A stretch of DNA of 64,000 nt from Sporolactobacillus putidus. GTDB lineage: Bacteria; Bacillota; Bacilli; Bacillales; Sporolactobacillaceae. Shown here one piece after another: positions 48,414 to 60,931 of this stretch (within the stretch, counting starts at the first letter, position 1; the number at the start of each line of letters is the position of its first letter). The position numbers were made by a program, and so were the translations under genes. Below the pieces are notes generated by a model, which did not search any database, was not told the origin of the DNA, and was given only the letters and a program-made list of their open reading frames with translations. The stretch covers positions 46,030 to 110,029 of the forward strand of contig NZ_BMOK01000012.1 of assembly GCF_014647035.1 (NCBI RefSeq), given 5' to 3'.

Positions 48414-49385
48414 ATGACAAATGTAAAACCTTTCACTGTTATATCTCAGATTGAACTTCCGATAATAATCTCACCAATGTTTTTAGTCTCAAGTGTTAAA
48501 ATGGTCATTGAAGGTTGTAAAGCAGGAGTCATTGGTTCGTTTCCTTTGGCTAACGCTCGTACTTTAGAGGATTTAGATAACTGGATGATTCGTATCACAG
48601 AAGGTCTTTCTACAGCAAGGAGTAATGAACCAACGAGCAAGATAGCCCCTTGGGCCGTTAATTTGGCTGTTCACCATACTAATGCAAGATATGAAGTAGA
48701 ATTAGAGTATATTAGAAAGTATAAGCCTCCCGTTGTCATTACTTCTCTTGGAGATCCAAGCCGGGTTGTCGGCATTGTTCATGATTACGGTGGTCTTGTG
48801 TTCTCGGATGTTGTAAATCTTGTTCATGCGAGAAAAGCTGCCGAAAGAGGGACTGATGGTTTAATTCTTGTTTGCAACGGTGCAGGAGGACATGCCGGAA
48901 CTTATAATCCATTCGCATTTATCCATGCGGTAAAAGAGTTTTGGGATGGAATCACCATTCTAGCTGGTGGAATTTCAACAGGCAGAGATATTTTGGCTGC
49001 AAGAATTCTTGGTGCGGATCTAGTTTATATGGGGACTAGATTCCTTGCGTCTAAAGAAAGCCTAGCCAACAGTGAATATCAAAAAATCCTTTTTGAATCG
49101 ACTATTGAAGATATTATTTATACCGATGTATTTAGTGGAGTTAATGCGAATTATTTAATCCCGAGTCTTCAAAGAGCTGGAATCGATCCAAAGCAATTGC
49201 CAACGAAAGAATCTTTTAATTGGTCTAGAGCAAATGATAATGGTCCAAAGGTCTGGAAGAATATATGGTCAGCAGGACATGGAGTAGGAGCAATTAAAAA
49301 AGAGGAAACAGTAGCAGAAATTATCGATAAATTAAAGCATGAGTATCTTGATTTGAGTACAAATAAGAACATGCAAAATTTATAG
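48414..49385 (+). CDS. Nitronate monooxygenase/2-nitropropane dioxygenase family protein
   Basis: The 323-residue FMN-dependent TIM-barrel protein resembles nitronate monooxygenases, which oxidise toxic alkyl nitronates, and related enoyl reductases. The ATG at 48414 follows GGGAAGGAAG; an upstream GTG is possible. Features: IISPMFLVSS at the N-terminus, VCNGAGGHAGTYNPF near residue 152, LAGGISTGRDILAARILGAD and YMGTRFLAS (phosphate binding). It is AT-rich and isolated between a dead intron and a dead regulator. Substrate is uncertain. Confidence 0.82.
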   Translation: MTNVKPFTVISQIELPIIISPMFLVSSVKMVIEGCKAGVIGSFPLANARTLEDLDNWMIRITEGLSTARSNEPTSKIAPWAVNLAVHHTNARYEVELEYIRKYKPPVVITSLGDPSRVVGIVHDYGGLVFSDVVNLVHARKAAERGTDGLILVCNGAGGHAGTYNPFAFIHAVKEFWDGITILAGGISTGRDILAARILGADLVYMGTRFLASKESLANSEYQKILFESTIEDIIYTDVFSGVNANYLIPSLQRAGIDPKQLPTKESFNWSRANDNGPKVWKNIWSAGHGVGAIKKEETVAEIIDKLKHEYLDLSTNKNMQNL

Positions 49386-49753
49386 AGAAAAAGCGCAGCA
49401 TATTATTGAACGATTCGCTGTTATTGGTGAGGTTGGATAAATAATATAATGGTATAAATAAAGAGGGTTGCCCCTTTGGATAACTCCGCAATATCTATCT
49501 CTCATCTCATCGGTGGCATTTTTCCCCGCTGAAAAGAATGATTTCACGCCGTAGTTAGTAAATTTCAACTTCGTTCCTGAAATGCATAGCAAAAGCCAGG
49601 TGCTGACGAGGGTGGGCCCGGCTTTTGTGTCAAATCTGAATGTAAACCCGTAGCTTTGCTGAGTTATTGTGCTGTTTCGGTTCGTTATGGAAATGGGCTG
49701 CAAAAAGTGAGGCTTCAAGAATGTTTTATCATTTTGTCCGAGAAGACTTCTTT
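49386..49753. other. Non-coding interval with promoter-like and hairpin sequences
   Basis: TATAAT at about 49446 gives a possible plus-strand promoter. AAAAGCC and GGCTTTT around 49590-49636 enclose a GC-rich loop with GAGGGTGGGCCC. No riboswitch class or gene fits well enough to name. Confidence 0.35.
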
Positions 49754-50066
49754 TTATGTTTCCAGATATTCTTTTAAAATGGCCAATCCTTTTTCAAGTT
49801 TGCTCATGTTACCATCAGAAAGTAAGACTCGAAGGAATTGCTTATCTGTCGGATTTCTGACAATAAATCGGTCTGAGTGATAGACTCTGATACCGGCTTG
49901 TTCTAATTCTTTTTCCACATGGTGGGAATGTTTGGAATTGGTAACCAGCGATAAAAACAGTATGGTGTTGCTGGCGTAGGACACTTTGGAAAATACCGTT
50001 CAAAAATGGCATCTGCCCTTGCAGCAAGCCCACGCTTTTTTCTAACGAGAGTATAGGCATTTCCAT
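49754..50066 (-). pseudogene. MocR/GntR-type aminotransferase-like regulator, C-terminal remnant
   Basis: One minus-strand frame reads LVRKKRGLAARADAIFERYF and CFYRWLPIPN, then stops; a second frame picks up at SKHSHHVEKELEQAGIRVY and runs through HSDRFIVRNPTDKQFLRV to the TAA at 49754. Together they match the end of a PLP-fold MocR regulator, with a frameshift near 49930. The N-terminal HTH and most of the PLP domain are missing. Confidence 0.7.
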
Positions 50067-50314
50067 TTAATTCATGTAAAAATTATACCATAGTTTTCCG
50101 AATGCCTTATTAAAGGCAAAATATAATAAACATCTACTTTACAAACGCCGTATATTCAGTTTTCAAAGTACAATTCTGTCCACCTATTTAGTTCGTCCAA
50201 AATTTATGTAATTTGATTTAAAGTGCTTAAGCGTGCTATAAGTGTAAAGAAAGCAATTTTGGAGATAAAGTTTTTAATTTGGTATCCCATAATGAGAGGA
50301 TTTTGAATTTAAAT

Positions 50315-51307
50315 ATGATCGATAATTTTTGGCGTGATTTGCCGCGCCCTTTTTTTGCACTGGCACCAATGGAAGAGGTGACGGATGTTGTTTTTCGCCA
50401 TGTAGTGAGTGAAGCAGCTAAACCTGACGTGTTTTTTACAGAGTTTACAAACACGGAGAGTTATTGTCACCCAGAGGGAATTAATAGTGTGCGTGGACGT
50501 TTGACTTTTACAGAGGATGAACAACCTATTGTCGCCCAAATATGGGGGGATAGGCCTGAATACTTTTGGCAGATGAGTATTGGTATGGCGAAACAAGGGT
50601 TCCGTGGTGTGGATATCAATATGGGCTGCCCAGTGCCTAATGTGACAGCGAATGGGAAGGGAAGCGGCCTTATCCTGCGTCCCGAAGTCGCTGCAGATAT
50701 AATACAAGCAACAAAAGCAGGGGGATTGCCCGTAAGTGTGAAGACAAGGCTTGGTTACAGTGATGTAGACGAATGGCACGACTGGCTCACACACCTATTG
50801 AAACAAGACATTGCTAATCTTACTATTCATCTGCGTACAAGAAAGGAAATGAGCAAAGTAGATGCCCATTGGGAACTTATCCCGGAGATTAAGAAACTTC
50901 GTGACCAGGTGGCACCAGATACACTTTTGACAATCAATGGCGATGTCCCTGACCGTCAAACCGGCTTGAAGCTCGCTGATCAATATGGTGTGGATGGAAT
51001 TATGATTGGGCGTGGTATTTTTACAAATCCATTTGCCTTTGAAAAGGAACCGAAAGATCATAGTAGTAAGGAACTGCTCGATCTCTTAAGGTTGCATCTG
51101 GATCTCCATGATCACTATTCGGAAGAATTAGAGCTACGTCCGTTTAAAGCTCTTCATCGCTTTTTTAAGATCTATGTCCGTGGTTTTCGAGGGGCAAGTG
51201 AATTAAGAAATCAACTGATGAACACAGAGTCAACGAATGAAGTGCGTGCATTGCTTGATCACTTTGTTCGGCAACAAGACAAAGACAATCTGGGGCCCGC
51301 GATATGA
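50315..51307 (+). CDS. tRNA-dihydrouridine synthase (Dus family)
   Basis: This FMN enzyme reduces uridine to dihydrouridine in tRNA with NADPH. The 330-residue protein starts [19 protein letters not shown]; a TTG at 50303 with GAGAGG 6 bp upstream is an alternative. It has the family signature [21 protein letters not shown]? visible as [12 protein letters not shown] (catalytic Cys) near residue 112, [20 protein letters not shown] and [14 protein letters not shown]. It resembles the lactic-acid-bacterial and Enterococcus type. AT-rich; its stop overlaps an rlmCD fragment. Confidence 0.92.
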   Translation: MIDNFWRDLPRPFFALAPMEEVTDVVFRHVVSEAAKPDVFFTEFTNTESYCHPEGINSVRGRLTFTEDEQPIVAQIWGDRPEYFWQMSIGMAKQGFRGVDINMGCPVPNVTANGKGSGLILRPEVAADIIQATKAGGLPVSVKTRLGYSDVDEWHDWLTHLLKQDIANLTIHLRTRKEMSKVDAHWELIPEIKKLRDQVAPDTLLTINGDVPDRQTGLKLADQYGVDGIMIGRGIFTNPFAFEKEPKDHSSKELLDLLRLHLDLHDHYSEELELRPFKALHRFFKIYVRGFRGASELRNQLMNTESTNEVRALLDHFVRQQDKDNLGPAI

Positions 51308-51467
51308 TCTATGATCAAACTGGCAGCATCACCTGCGCAATCTCTGCACGTTCTTTCTTCCAGGTCAACCCGATACAGACCGAAGTATTGTATGGAAAAG
51401 CTCTTGAGTATACGGCACTCATCGGTGAATAAATGGTGATTAACGCTTATTGTGGTATAGGAACGAA
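51301..51467 (+). pseudogene. rlmCD-like fragment
   Basis: The frame reads [35 protein letters not shown], then a stop, then VINAYCGIGT. It corresponds to the middle of RlmCD (about residues 272-320) and is similar but not identical to the intact copy at 21312-22688. Both ends are missing; IS630 DNA follows directly. Confidence 0.85.
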
Positions 51468-52136
51468 TTCGTAGCGCATATGGAAGAGGTGCTGGACGTC
51501 TATTCGCGCCCGTACGATCCACAAAAACCGTTAATCTGTCTGGACGAAAAGCCCTACATGATGCATGCCGATAAAGTTCAGCCTTTACCGATCCAGAGTA
51601 AAAGTCCCCGAAAAATCGACTATGAATAGGAACGGAAAGGTTCCTGTTCGATCTTCGGGCTCATTGAACCTTTGACCGGTAAGCAATATGTCGACGTCAG
51701 ACCCACCCGAATGGCGATGGACTTCGCCGAAGTGGTGCATCACTTAGTGGATGACTTGTATCCGCAAGCCGAGAAAATAGCCTTAGTCATGGACAACCTG
51801 AACACGCATCGCATCGGTTCGTTGTATAAGAAGTATCCGCCAGCCGAGGCCAAACGGATTCTGGATAAGCTAGACATTCACTATACCCCGAAACACGGCA
51901 GTTGGTTGAATATGGCCGAAATTGGCTTGAATCTCTTTTCAAAACAATGCTTAAACCGCAGAATACCGACCATCGAAGAACTGGATCGGGAGCTAAAGGC
52001 TTGGTGCGAAGATCGTAATCGTCAGTCGATGGCAATCAAATGGCAATTTACCACAGCCGATGCCCGTACCAAGTTATACTCGCTGTACCCTAAATTTACG
52101 GTAGAAAATTAAAATAAATATGGTGGCTACGATGCA
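51468..52136 (+). mobile_element. IS630 right-end fragment with broken transposase
   Basis: The transposase C-terminal half is present: MEEVLDVYSRPYDPQKPLI then CLDEKPYMM (first D), an in-frame TAG near 51627, then LTGKQYVDV, LVMDNLNTH (second D) and WLNMAEIGLNL (E). It ends at 52112. TGGCTACGATGCA (52124-52136) is the right terminal repeat, the inverse of 38534-38546. The N-terminal half is absent. Confidence 0.8.
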
Positions 52137-52157
52137 AGACTGGCTAAATTTCAAAAA

Positions 52158-52548
52158 TTATGCAGCTTTCTTTTGTTTTCTCAATCCATTATACTCATAA
52201 ACAACACCCAAAATATCAAAGACTGTTTTTTTCTCGTATCGATGAGACTTCCGGCCATTTTTCTGAAGTAAGTGGAACAGGCGGATTAGAATCTTTGTTG
52301 TTTCTTGGGTGTTTTGCTGTATGGTTTGATATAAAATGTGTAAATGATCTTGAATCATTCCAATTGCTTTATATTCACTTAATTCCTGTTTCTTCTTTTG
52401 TAAAATTAATTGTCGCATGACCTGAAAGCTTACGTTTCCGTTGTACAAAACCTAGTTCTCTAGCAAGATTTTCTAAAAATGAAGGAGTAAGATGTTCATA
52501 TAATTCTTCAGCAAATAATTGTAGTTCACTTTGAATCGAAAGATGCAT
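52158..52548 (-). pseudogene. IS4-type transposase remnant with internal deletion
   Basis: From ATG 52548 (minus) the frame reads [20 protein letters not shown] and [13 protein letters not shown], an IS4-family N-terminus. It then joins, in another frame, a C-terminal piece [20 protein letters not shown] ... [18 protein letters not shown]. The DDE core is deleted. Confidence 0.7.
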
Positions 52549-52622
52549 AAAAAAACGTCATCCTTTCTGTATATTTTTACAAAAAGAATAACGTCTTTTT
52601 CAGTTTATAGATACAATTTCAT

Positions 52623-53081
52623 TTATTTTTCTTGATGCTCCGCATCCCATTCACTTAAATAGGATGCATATTCTAATTCATCTGGATCATCATGTAACAT
52701 AGAAATAAACTCTAATTTATTTCCATCACAATCCAGAAAGTATACACTTGCAGCCGGCATCCATCTTTGGACAATTGGCTCTTGATTTCCTTTCCCCTGA
52801 CTTCCTACCACTTCTATTCCACGTTTCTCTAACCATAATTTAGAAGTCTTTAAAAACTCTAAATCTACACCAAAAGCAAAGTGCTTCGCCTCAAAGTCTT
52901 CAATATTATGTACTTCCCACAGTCCAAGTATTTGTTTTTTATTTTCTCCTACCCAAAAGAAAGCCACTTTTCTTTTGGATAGTTTTCTTGCTAATGCTAA
53001 CCCTAACTTATTTTGATAGAAATCTATCGACTTTTCTAAATTTCTTACATGTAAATGAGTTTCGTATATGCTCTGTATCAT
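52623..53081 (-). CDS. VOC/glyoxalase-family metalloenzyme-like protein
   Basis: The 152-residue protein has two beta-alpha-beta-beta-beta modules of the vicinal oxygen chelate fold: YETHLHVRNLEKSIDFYQNKLG at the start (contains the possible metal His) and SVYFLDCDGNKLEFISML near the C-terminus (Glu ligand). Members include glyoxalase I, dioxygenases and thiol transferases for antibiotic resistance such as fosfomycin enzymes; the substrate cannot be told. AT-rich, monocistronic. It lies next to the rph-like gene, on the opposite strand. Confidence 0.8.
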   Translation of the reverse strand: MIQSIYETHLHVRNLEKSIDFYQNKLGLALARKLSKRKVAFFWVGENKKQILGLWEVHNIEDFEAKHFAFGVDLEFLKTSKLWLEKRGIEVVGSQGKGNQEPIVQRWMPAASVYFLDCDGNKLEFISMLHDDPDELEYASYLSEWDAEHQEK

Positions 53082-53548
53082 TATGTTTATTCCTTTCTTT
53101 ATTGTAATTTAAAATATGTAAATTTTTATGCCGATATCTTTTTGTTATTATAATACAAGTAAATATATCTTAAATCATCCTACTTTTGTATAATCTTTCT
53201 TTACTACAAAAGTGTGAGAATATTCAAATGTACAGATTTCATTCATATAATTTGAGTTGGTGTCGGTGGTTTTTAAAAATAGAAAGCTTATTTTCAAATT
53301 AGATGAAAAAAGAGATGAAATTATAGATATTCATGTGGAATTTTCGTTTTAGGGATACTTAAAAATCTTAAGTTGATGGGCATGGGGCAGCCTCTACATC
53401 GTTTGAACTATTTCAGCTCGTTAAATAACTATTTTATTTGATTATAAATGCGTCTTTAACGTTTGCCTTTTTGAAGATTAAACCCCTCCATTCTAATTGT
53501 AGCATATAAAAAAACGTAAATGCAGACTGTTTGTTCTCATTTGCCGGT

Positions 53549-53556
53549 GCTATAAT
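53549..53556 (+). promoter_or_regulatory. Extended -10 promoter of the rph-like gene
   Basis: TGCTATAAT forms an extended -10 element; no good -35 is visible. It lies 76 bp before the GTG start. I saw no rifampin-associated element. The rest of 53082-53548 is AT-rich without a gene. Confidence 0.5.
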
Positions 53557-53571
53557 GCAATAGCTCGTTAA

Positions 53572-56247
<2,676 letters not shown>

Positions 56248-56395
56248 GCGGGCAAGATGTTATCTTCCTTCTGTGGAATTAAATAAAAGATGAAAGCTGG
56301 GAAGGCCGCCCAATCAGGGTCGCTTTCTTAAAGAGCGTTCTTCCCTGTTCTGGGGTTCCGAGAAAAGCTTGACACATACTTTCGATGTTTCACGA

Positions 56396-56424
56396 TTGAC
56401 ATTTGTATTGACGAGAATTATCAT
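56396..56424 (+). promoter_or_regulatory. Sigma-A promoter of the ribU leader
   Basis: A consensus TTGACA (56396-56401) and TATCAT (56419-56424) are 17 bp apart, just upstream of the FMN riboswitch. A stem GAAAGC/GCTTTC around 56290-56332 may terminate the rph transcript. Confidence 0.8.
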
Positions 56425-56442
56425 CAAATCAATGGTTTTGTT

Positions 56443-56556
56443 TTAGGGCGAGGCGCAATTCCTCACCGGCGGTAATGAGCTTTATGCTACAAGTCCGAGA
56501 GCCTTTTAGGCAGATTAGGTGTGATTCCTAAACCGACGGTATAGTCCGGATAAAGA
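56443..56556 (+). ncRNA. FMN riboswitch (RFN element)
   Basis: The conserved RFN blocks are present in order: TTAGGGCGAGGC, TCACCGGCGGTAATGAG, AAGTCCGAGAGCC, CAGATTAGGTGTGATTCCTAA and CCGACGGTATAGTCCGGATAAAG. It precedes a terminator and the riboflavin transporter gene, so FMN should lower ribU expression. Confidence 0.95.
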
Positions 56557-56603
56557 AAAACGATTACCCATTCCAACTACAGAATGATGGGATAAGTAGC
56601 CGA

Positions 56604-56639
56604 AATGCCCTTAACACTTTTGTGCGTTAAGGGCATTTT
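56604..56639 (+). terminator. Riboswitch-controlled terminator
   Basis: AATGCCCTTAAC pairs perfectly with GTTAAGGGCATT around a short loop, followed by TTT. It is the expression platform of the FMN riboswitch. Confidence 0.88.
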
Positions 56640-56677
56640 CTACGTCCTAGACAAACCTCAAAAATAGGAGGTTGTTT

Positions 56678-57238
56678 ATGATGAAAGTATTACAATCCAC
56701 ACGAAAACTGACAGTAATGGGAATGATGGTAGCGCTATCGGTTATTCTTGTCTACTTTATTCGATTTCCATTACTTCCTGCTGCCCCATTTTTAGAATAT
56801 GAGCCTGCAGATATTCCAATTTTTATTTGTTCGTTGATTTACGGACCATTAAGTGGTGTTATGCTTACGATAGTCGTAAGCATTGTTCAAGGGGTTACTG
56901 TAAGCGCCAATAGTGGAATCATTGGCATTATCATGCATATTTTTGCTACGGGTTCATTTGCATTAATATCCGGCATTATATACAGTCACAAAAAGAACCG
57001 AAAGAGTGCAGCGCTAGCGCTTATGGTGGGTGTGATCGTTATGACGATCATGATGTGCATCTTGAACATCCTATTAACTCCGATATTCATGGGTGTACCT
57101 CGGAATACAGTTTTTCAAATGATCCTCCCCGTAATCATTCCTTTTAATCTACTAAAGGCAGGAATTAACAGTATAATTACGCTTATTATATATGAAAAAA
57201 TCGGGGATCTCGCTTTTAAAAATGTTGGCACACACTGA
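56678..57238 (+). CDS. ribU: RibU, riboflavin transporter S-component (ECF type)
   Basis: RibU is the membrane substrate-binding component that takes up riboflavin with the energy-coupling EcfAA'T module, which is not in this window. The 186-residue protein has six hydrophobic segments and the family stretch FIRFPLLPAAPFLEYEPADIPIFICSLIYGP (quoted in part: PAAPFLEYEPADIP). AGGAGG precedes ATG 56678 by 6 bp; ATG 56681 is equally possible. The FMN riboswitch upstream supports the substrate. Confidence 0.93.
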   Translation: MMKVLQSTRKLTVMGMMVALSVILVYFIRFPLLPAAPFLEYEPADIPIFICSLIYGPLSGVMLTIVVSIVQGVTVSANSGIIGIIMHIFATGSFALISGIIYSHKKNRKSAALALMVGVIVMTIMMCILNILLTPIFMGVPRNTVFQMILPVIIPFNLLKAGINSIITLIIYEKIGDLAFKNVGTH

Positions 57239-57448
57239 AATTACTAAGTCGTGTTTTCATGGATCGCATAGGTTAAATCGTGTTTTACAATCAGACGACA
57301 CCGGAAGAGATGGCCAAGTTTTAAACTCCCTGAAAATAGAAAAAATGGGTTGAACACGATTGCTCTTTCTAGTTTGTTTTCTATTTCGATTCCAATCAAT
57401 CCTGGAAATGGATTTATCTGGTATTTCGTCGAATTTTATCGTTATGAA

Positions 57449-58903
57449 TCATGAAACAATTTCAAAAACAGTACCCTGGTTAGAATCATTCACATTCATA
57501 GAGCCATAAACGCCTAAATAGAGTCTTGTTTGATCCAGATTCGTTCCCAAACTGACATAAAAAGCTGATTGAGACCCAAAATTATAATCGGTTTCAATAA
57601 CACGAAAATCGCTTAGTTTACCATCTGTTCTTACCCTGGTACAGGCTAAGACTCCTCTAACCATAGGTTGAGATCCTTCCTTCCGGGCAATATCGGTAAA
57701 CACAACGCTTCCCGTTAAATCGGGGATTCCATGGCCCATATAGGCCTGAACGCCTGTGAGTGCAGTTCCTCCAAACTTATCGGGCCTGGGATCTTGGTGA
57801 AAATAACTGGTCAGAGGCTGAATGCGCAGCACTGAAGTTTTTACTGCATCATTGTAGTAGGCAATGACTTTCTCATCCATAGCCGGATTTGCAGAGCAGC
57901 CGCTTATAATCGAAGTGGGAAAAGCACCTTCCCACCCCCGCCAGCCGAAGTTAATCAATCCTTCTTGGTCAGGTTCAGAGTGCATTAAAGAAGCTTGAAT
58001 AAGCTGAGTAACCGGTATGGGTTTATAATGTACGAACGAATAAATCGACTCTGCCAGATCCTGTCCGACAATACCCACATATTTGATGTACTGATTATAA
58101 AACCTTTGAAATGAAATGCCGGGTATATTGCGGACTCCTTTGGCAATGAGCGTAAGTGTTTCCTGAATTGGTGCGGGAAGTTCATTAAAACGTGTGACTA
58201 CGGATGAATCATTGATAAAGGTATTCTTAACGACATCAATTTCAATGATTTTACCGGCAATTTCCATATCATCCTGGCTTAAATTAAATGGATCATAGCC
58301 CATTCCGCCATCTCCGGTTGTTAAAACAAGTTTTCCCGTTTCAGGTGAAAAATTTAAGCTATTGACACCATTATGATTAAAAAATGGCCTTCTTAAATTA
58401 AGTAATGTCCGCCTCTTTTGAGGTTGGCCATTCGGTTGTAAAAGCCATTCTTCAACGGTATCAATATGGTCATAGTGAGTTTCTCTATTTATCCACTTTA
58501 AGTTTAAGGTTTCGGGGTCACACGGGTTAGGCTTAAAAAATTCAGGAAGAGCAGCCGGTTCTTCTCTTGCAGCTTCTGATTGAGTAAGAGCACCTGGACC
58601 TTGTGTTCCGGCTGCTGAATAATGAAGATAAAACAGACCGTTATTATGAAATTTGGGATGAAACGCCATCCCTATCAATCCACGTTCATCATACCTGCCG
58701 CCAGAAGCACCTAGTTTCAGGATTCGCGGCCGAATATCTAAAAAATTCCCTATAAACCCGTTTCTGAGGTAATAGATCTCCCCTAACTGGGTTGCAATAA
58801 ATAATGTTTCGGTCGAGTCACCGGGAAGTATCGTTGTTTTCAAAACAGTGGGCAAGTTTAGCCTGCTAACAATGGGCCGCAAACTGACTTTAACTTTTAT
58901 CAA
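57449..58903 (-). CDS. Glucose/sorbosone dehydrogenase-like beta-propeller protein
   Basis: The 484-residue protein resembles soluble PQQ-type sugar dehydrogenases of the GSDH family: GRYDERGLIGMAFHPKF near residue 70, NHNGVNSLNFSPETGKLVLTTGDGG near 185 (in part), and INFGWRGWEGAFP near 315. Start is probably TTG at 58903 with AAGGAAGG upstream. No signal peptide is visible, so it seems cytosolic or the N-terminus is different; most relatives are exported. Many Firmicutes do not make PQQ, so the activity and cofactor are doubtful. The 57239-57448 gap shows nothing clear. Confidence 0.75.
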   Translation of the reverse strand: MIKVKVSLRPIVSRLNLPTVLKTTILPGDSTETLFIATQLGEIYYLRNGFIGNFLDIRPRILKLGASGGRYDERGLIGMAFHPKFHNNGLFYLHYSAAGTQGPGALTQSEAAREEPAALPEFFKPNPCDPETLNLKWINRETHYDHIDTVEEWLLQPNGQPQKRRTLLNLRRPFFNHNGVNSLNFSPETGKLVLTTGDGGMGYDPFNLSQDDMEIAGKIIEIDVVKNTFINDSSVVTRFNELPAPIQETLTLIAKGVRNIPGISFQRFYNQYIKYVGIVGQDLAESIYSFVHYKPIPVTQLIQASLMHSEPDQEGLINFGWRGWEGAFPTSIISGCSANPAMDEKVIAYYNDAVKTSVLRIQPLTSYFHQDPRPDKFGGTALTGVQAYMGHGIPDLTGSVVFTDIARKEGSQPMVRGVLACTRVRTDGKLSDFRVIETDYNFGSQSAFYVSLGTNLDQTRLYLGVYGSMNVNDSNQGTVFEIVS

Positions 58904-58973
58904 CTAACTTTACCTTCCTTTTTATTGTTTTCTGTTAAAAGCATATGATTAGAACTGTTCTATTAGTATTAAA

Positions 58974-59582
58974 GTGAGGCTGAGTGATGATGTGGATGAT
59001 GCATTGCACTACGCATGTGGAGAGATATTATCTGTTGACAAAGAATTTGAAGGGATAAAAAGCCACTCTTTTAACAAGAGAACGGATGAAAGGAAAGCCA
59101 TGGCGTATATAGAATTAGAAAAAGCATTGCAGACAGATTTGACCATTATGATTTTTGCTGAAGGTACTGTTTTAAAACCAAAATCATAGTTTAGCCTATA
59201 TCATCACAGCAGCTATATACCCATTGGAAATTGTGTGAAAATCATAAAAGGATGGCAGGAGCAGGGAGCTAATATTGTATACTGCACATCAAGAAAAGGC
59301 AATCAAGCGCAAAATATTGCATCTCTGTTGAAACGATACGGGTTTGCCGGCGATAAGCTTTATTATCGGAGTAAGGGAGAAACATATAAAGATGTGATTG
59401 AAAAAATACAGCCCTCTGTACTAATTAAAGATGACTGCAAAAGCATAGGCGGAGCATGGCAAATGTGTATAACAAAAGTTGCTCCCAAAATCAAGGAAAA
59501 AATCACCTCAATCGTTGTTAGAGAATTTAAGGGAATCGATGATTTGCCCCGAAATCTGCCAGCACGGTTGAGGGATTTATAA
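58974..59582 (+). pseudogene. HAD-like protein gene with an in-frame amber stop
   Basis: Two frames, 58974-59189 and 59235-59582, are in the same phase and separated only by TAG at 59187-59189. Read through, the central part is TIMIFAEGTVLKPKS-stop-FSLYHHSSYIPIGNC and then IVYCTSRKGNQAQNIASLL, LIKDDCKSIGGAWQM and SIVVREFKGIDDLP. This looks like a small HAD-type phosphatase-like protein of unknown role, probably starting at ATG 59101. The piece before it (MRLSDDVDDALHYACGEIL) I cannot assign. Confidence 0.55.
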
Positions 59583-59699
59583 GATACTCTGCATTTGAAA
59601 TTGTATCCCGAACATATTTTTTGAAACATTTCGTATTGTTTTTATGGTGGATTTTTAATGATAAAAAATCCTGATCTTGGGCTGCCTGAAAGATGGGCA

Positions 59700-60617
59700 T
59701 TAAAGTTTCTGGCGCAACAAATTTTTGAGCGCCCCGCTGTATTTCCCGTGAAGCGCGGCAATAAACAGGATGATGCCCAGTGGAACGAGCGCGGCATATT
59801 GAATCAAGTGAAGCAGCAGGCCTGCCGGCAGCGCCGCACTCTTCTGGATACCCAGTCCTGCAAGACCAACGACGACTCCGTATTCAAAGAGACCGACAGC
59901 GCCTGGCGAGGCAGGTATAATCCCGACAATATTCGTCGCGGCGAAAACGGCGAACGACATACGCAAGGAAGGAATCAGGCCGAAACCGCAGGCAGCGAGT
60001 CCCAGCCAGGTCGCAATCAGAAGAAGAACATAGGAAAAGGTAACCCAAAGCATCATTTTCAGCATGCCGACATTTAAATATTCATTAACATACTTGCGGA
60101 ATTGCGGTACAAAATAAATAATGGCCAGATACAATACAATGCAAGCGATGCATATAATTGAAAGCGTCCATAACACGCTGACTAATTTGGAATCTTCAAA
60201 TCCGGAAAAAGGGACTGCGAGAATCGATATCATGATCATGGCAACAAAATCAGCGAGAGCCGGGATGATCACCAATTTGGTACGACGCAGCACACTGTAA
60301 TTGCTGGGAAAAAAAGCGTAGCGTAATCCGTCGCCGATATTAAGCGGCAAGACCATGTTCGCGGCGTGTCCGATGACAACGATTTGTAAAGCCGCCATGC
60401 GTTTAATATTCGGGTCGATGCCAAGTGTGTAACACAGCCCCCGGATATAATTTGAATAGATATTGATGAGAATCGAGACAAAGACAAGAACCCAATTGAT
60501 GTTCCTGTTGAACAGGCTGCGCAGATTCAGGCCGCCAAGTGTCTTGAATGAATAATGTAGGATCAAAACAGTAACAAGAATACCTAATATGAGCTTGAAA
60601 TTTGTTTTTACTGACAT
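59700..60617 (-). CDS. LPG-synthase-type integral membrane protein (UPF0104)
   Basis: The 305-residue protein has about eight transmembrane helices and matches the flippase-like domain of lysylphosphatidylglycerol synthases: GHAANMVLPLNIGDGLRYAF near residue 82, then IIPALADFVAMIMI, and AATNIVGIIPASPGAVGLFEYGV near 230 (in part). The cytosolic aminoacyl-transferase domain of MprF is absent, so it should move or handle lipids rather than aminoacylate them. It follows a GT28 glycosyltransferase and a CrtO-like gene on the same strand, suggesting glycolipid export. Confidence 0.85.
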   Translation of the reverse strand: MSVKTNFKLILGILVTVLILHYSFKTLGGLNLRSLFNRNINWVLVFVSILINIYSNYIRGLCYTLGIDPNIKRMAALQIVVIGHAANMVLPLNIGDGLRYAFFPSNYSVLRRTKLVIIPALADFVAMIMISILAVPFSGFEDSKLVSVLWTLSIICIACIVLYLAIIYFVPQFRKYVNEYLNVGMLKMMLWVTFSYVLLLIATWLGLAACGFGLIPSLRMSFAVFAATNIVGIIPASPGAVGLFEYGVVVGLAGLGIQKSAALPAGLLLHLIQYAALVPLGIILFIAALHGKYSGALKNLLRQKL

Positions 60618-60931
60618 TTGACTATTGATCGGCTCCCTGCTGAAACTTTTTTGTACTTCAAAAAAGTATAAAATTTTAGCGGAATAAAGTGTCAGAAAAA
60701 CTAAGCCTCCGGCTGCGTCAAAGATTTGTCAATCGCCAACTTTTTCTTCACCCTCTGCGGCGGGACCAAGCTGGAATGACACTTTTCATCCCTATACTTA
60801 TGATACATAAACCAGAGCGATACATAAACGAGGGAAGATGGGGAAGGGCCGTAATCATGATGATCCGGCATGTACACAGGATCACCATGGTTTTCTGGTT
60901 TTATGCCGGGGTAAGAAGATGAGCACAAATT

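Noticed and set aside
49560..49640. T-box-like GAGGGTGG word in a hairpin
   Set aside because: No stem I specifier loop, and no gene downstream on the same strand.
59658..60077. 139-codon plus-strand ORF antisense to the LPG-synthase-type gene
   Set aside because: Low-complexity charged composition; the minus-strand membrane protein has clear family motifs.
60689..60928. Overlapping 75-77-codon ORFs on both strands
   Set aside because: No RBS or family; located in the gap between the glycosyltransferase and membrane-protein genes.
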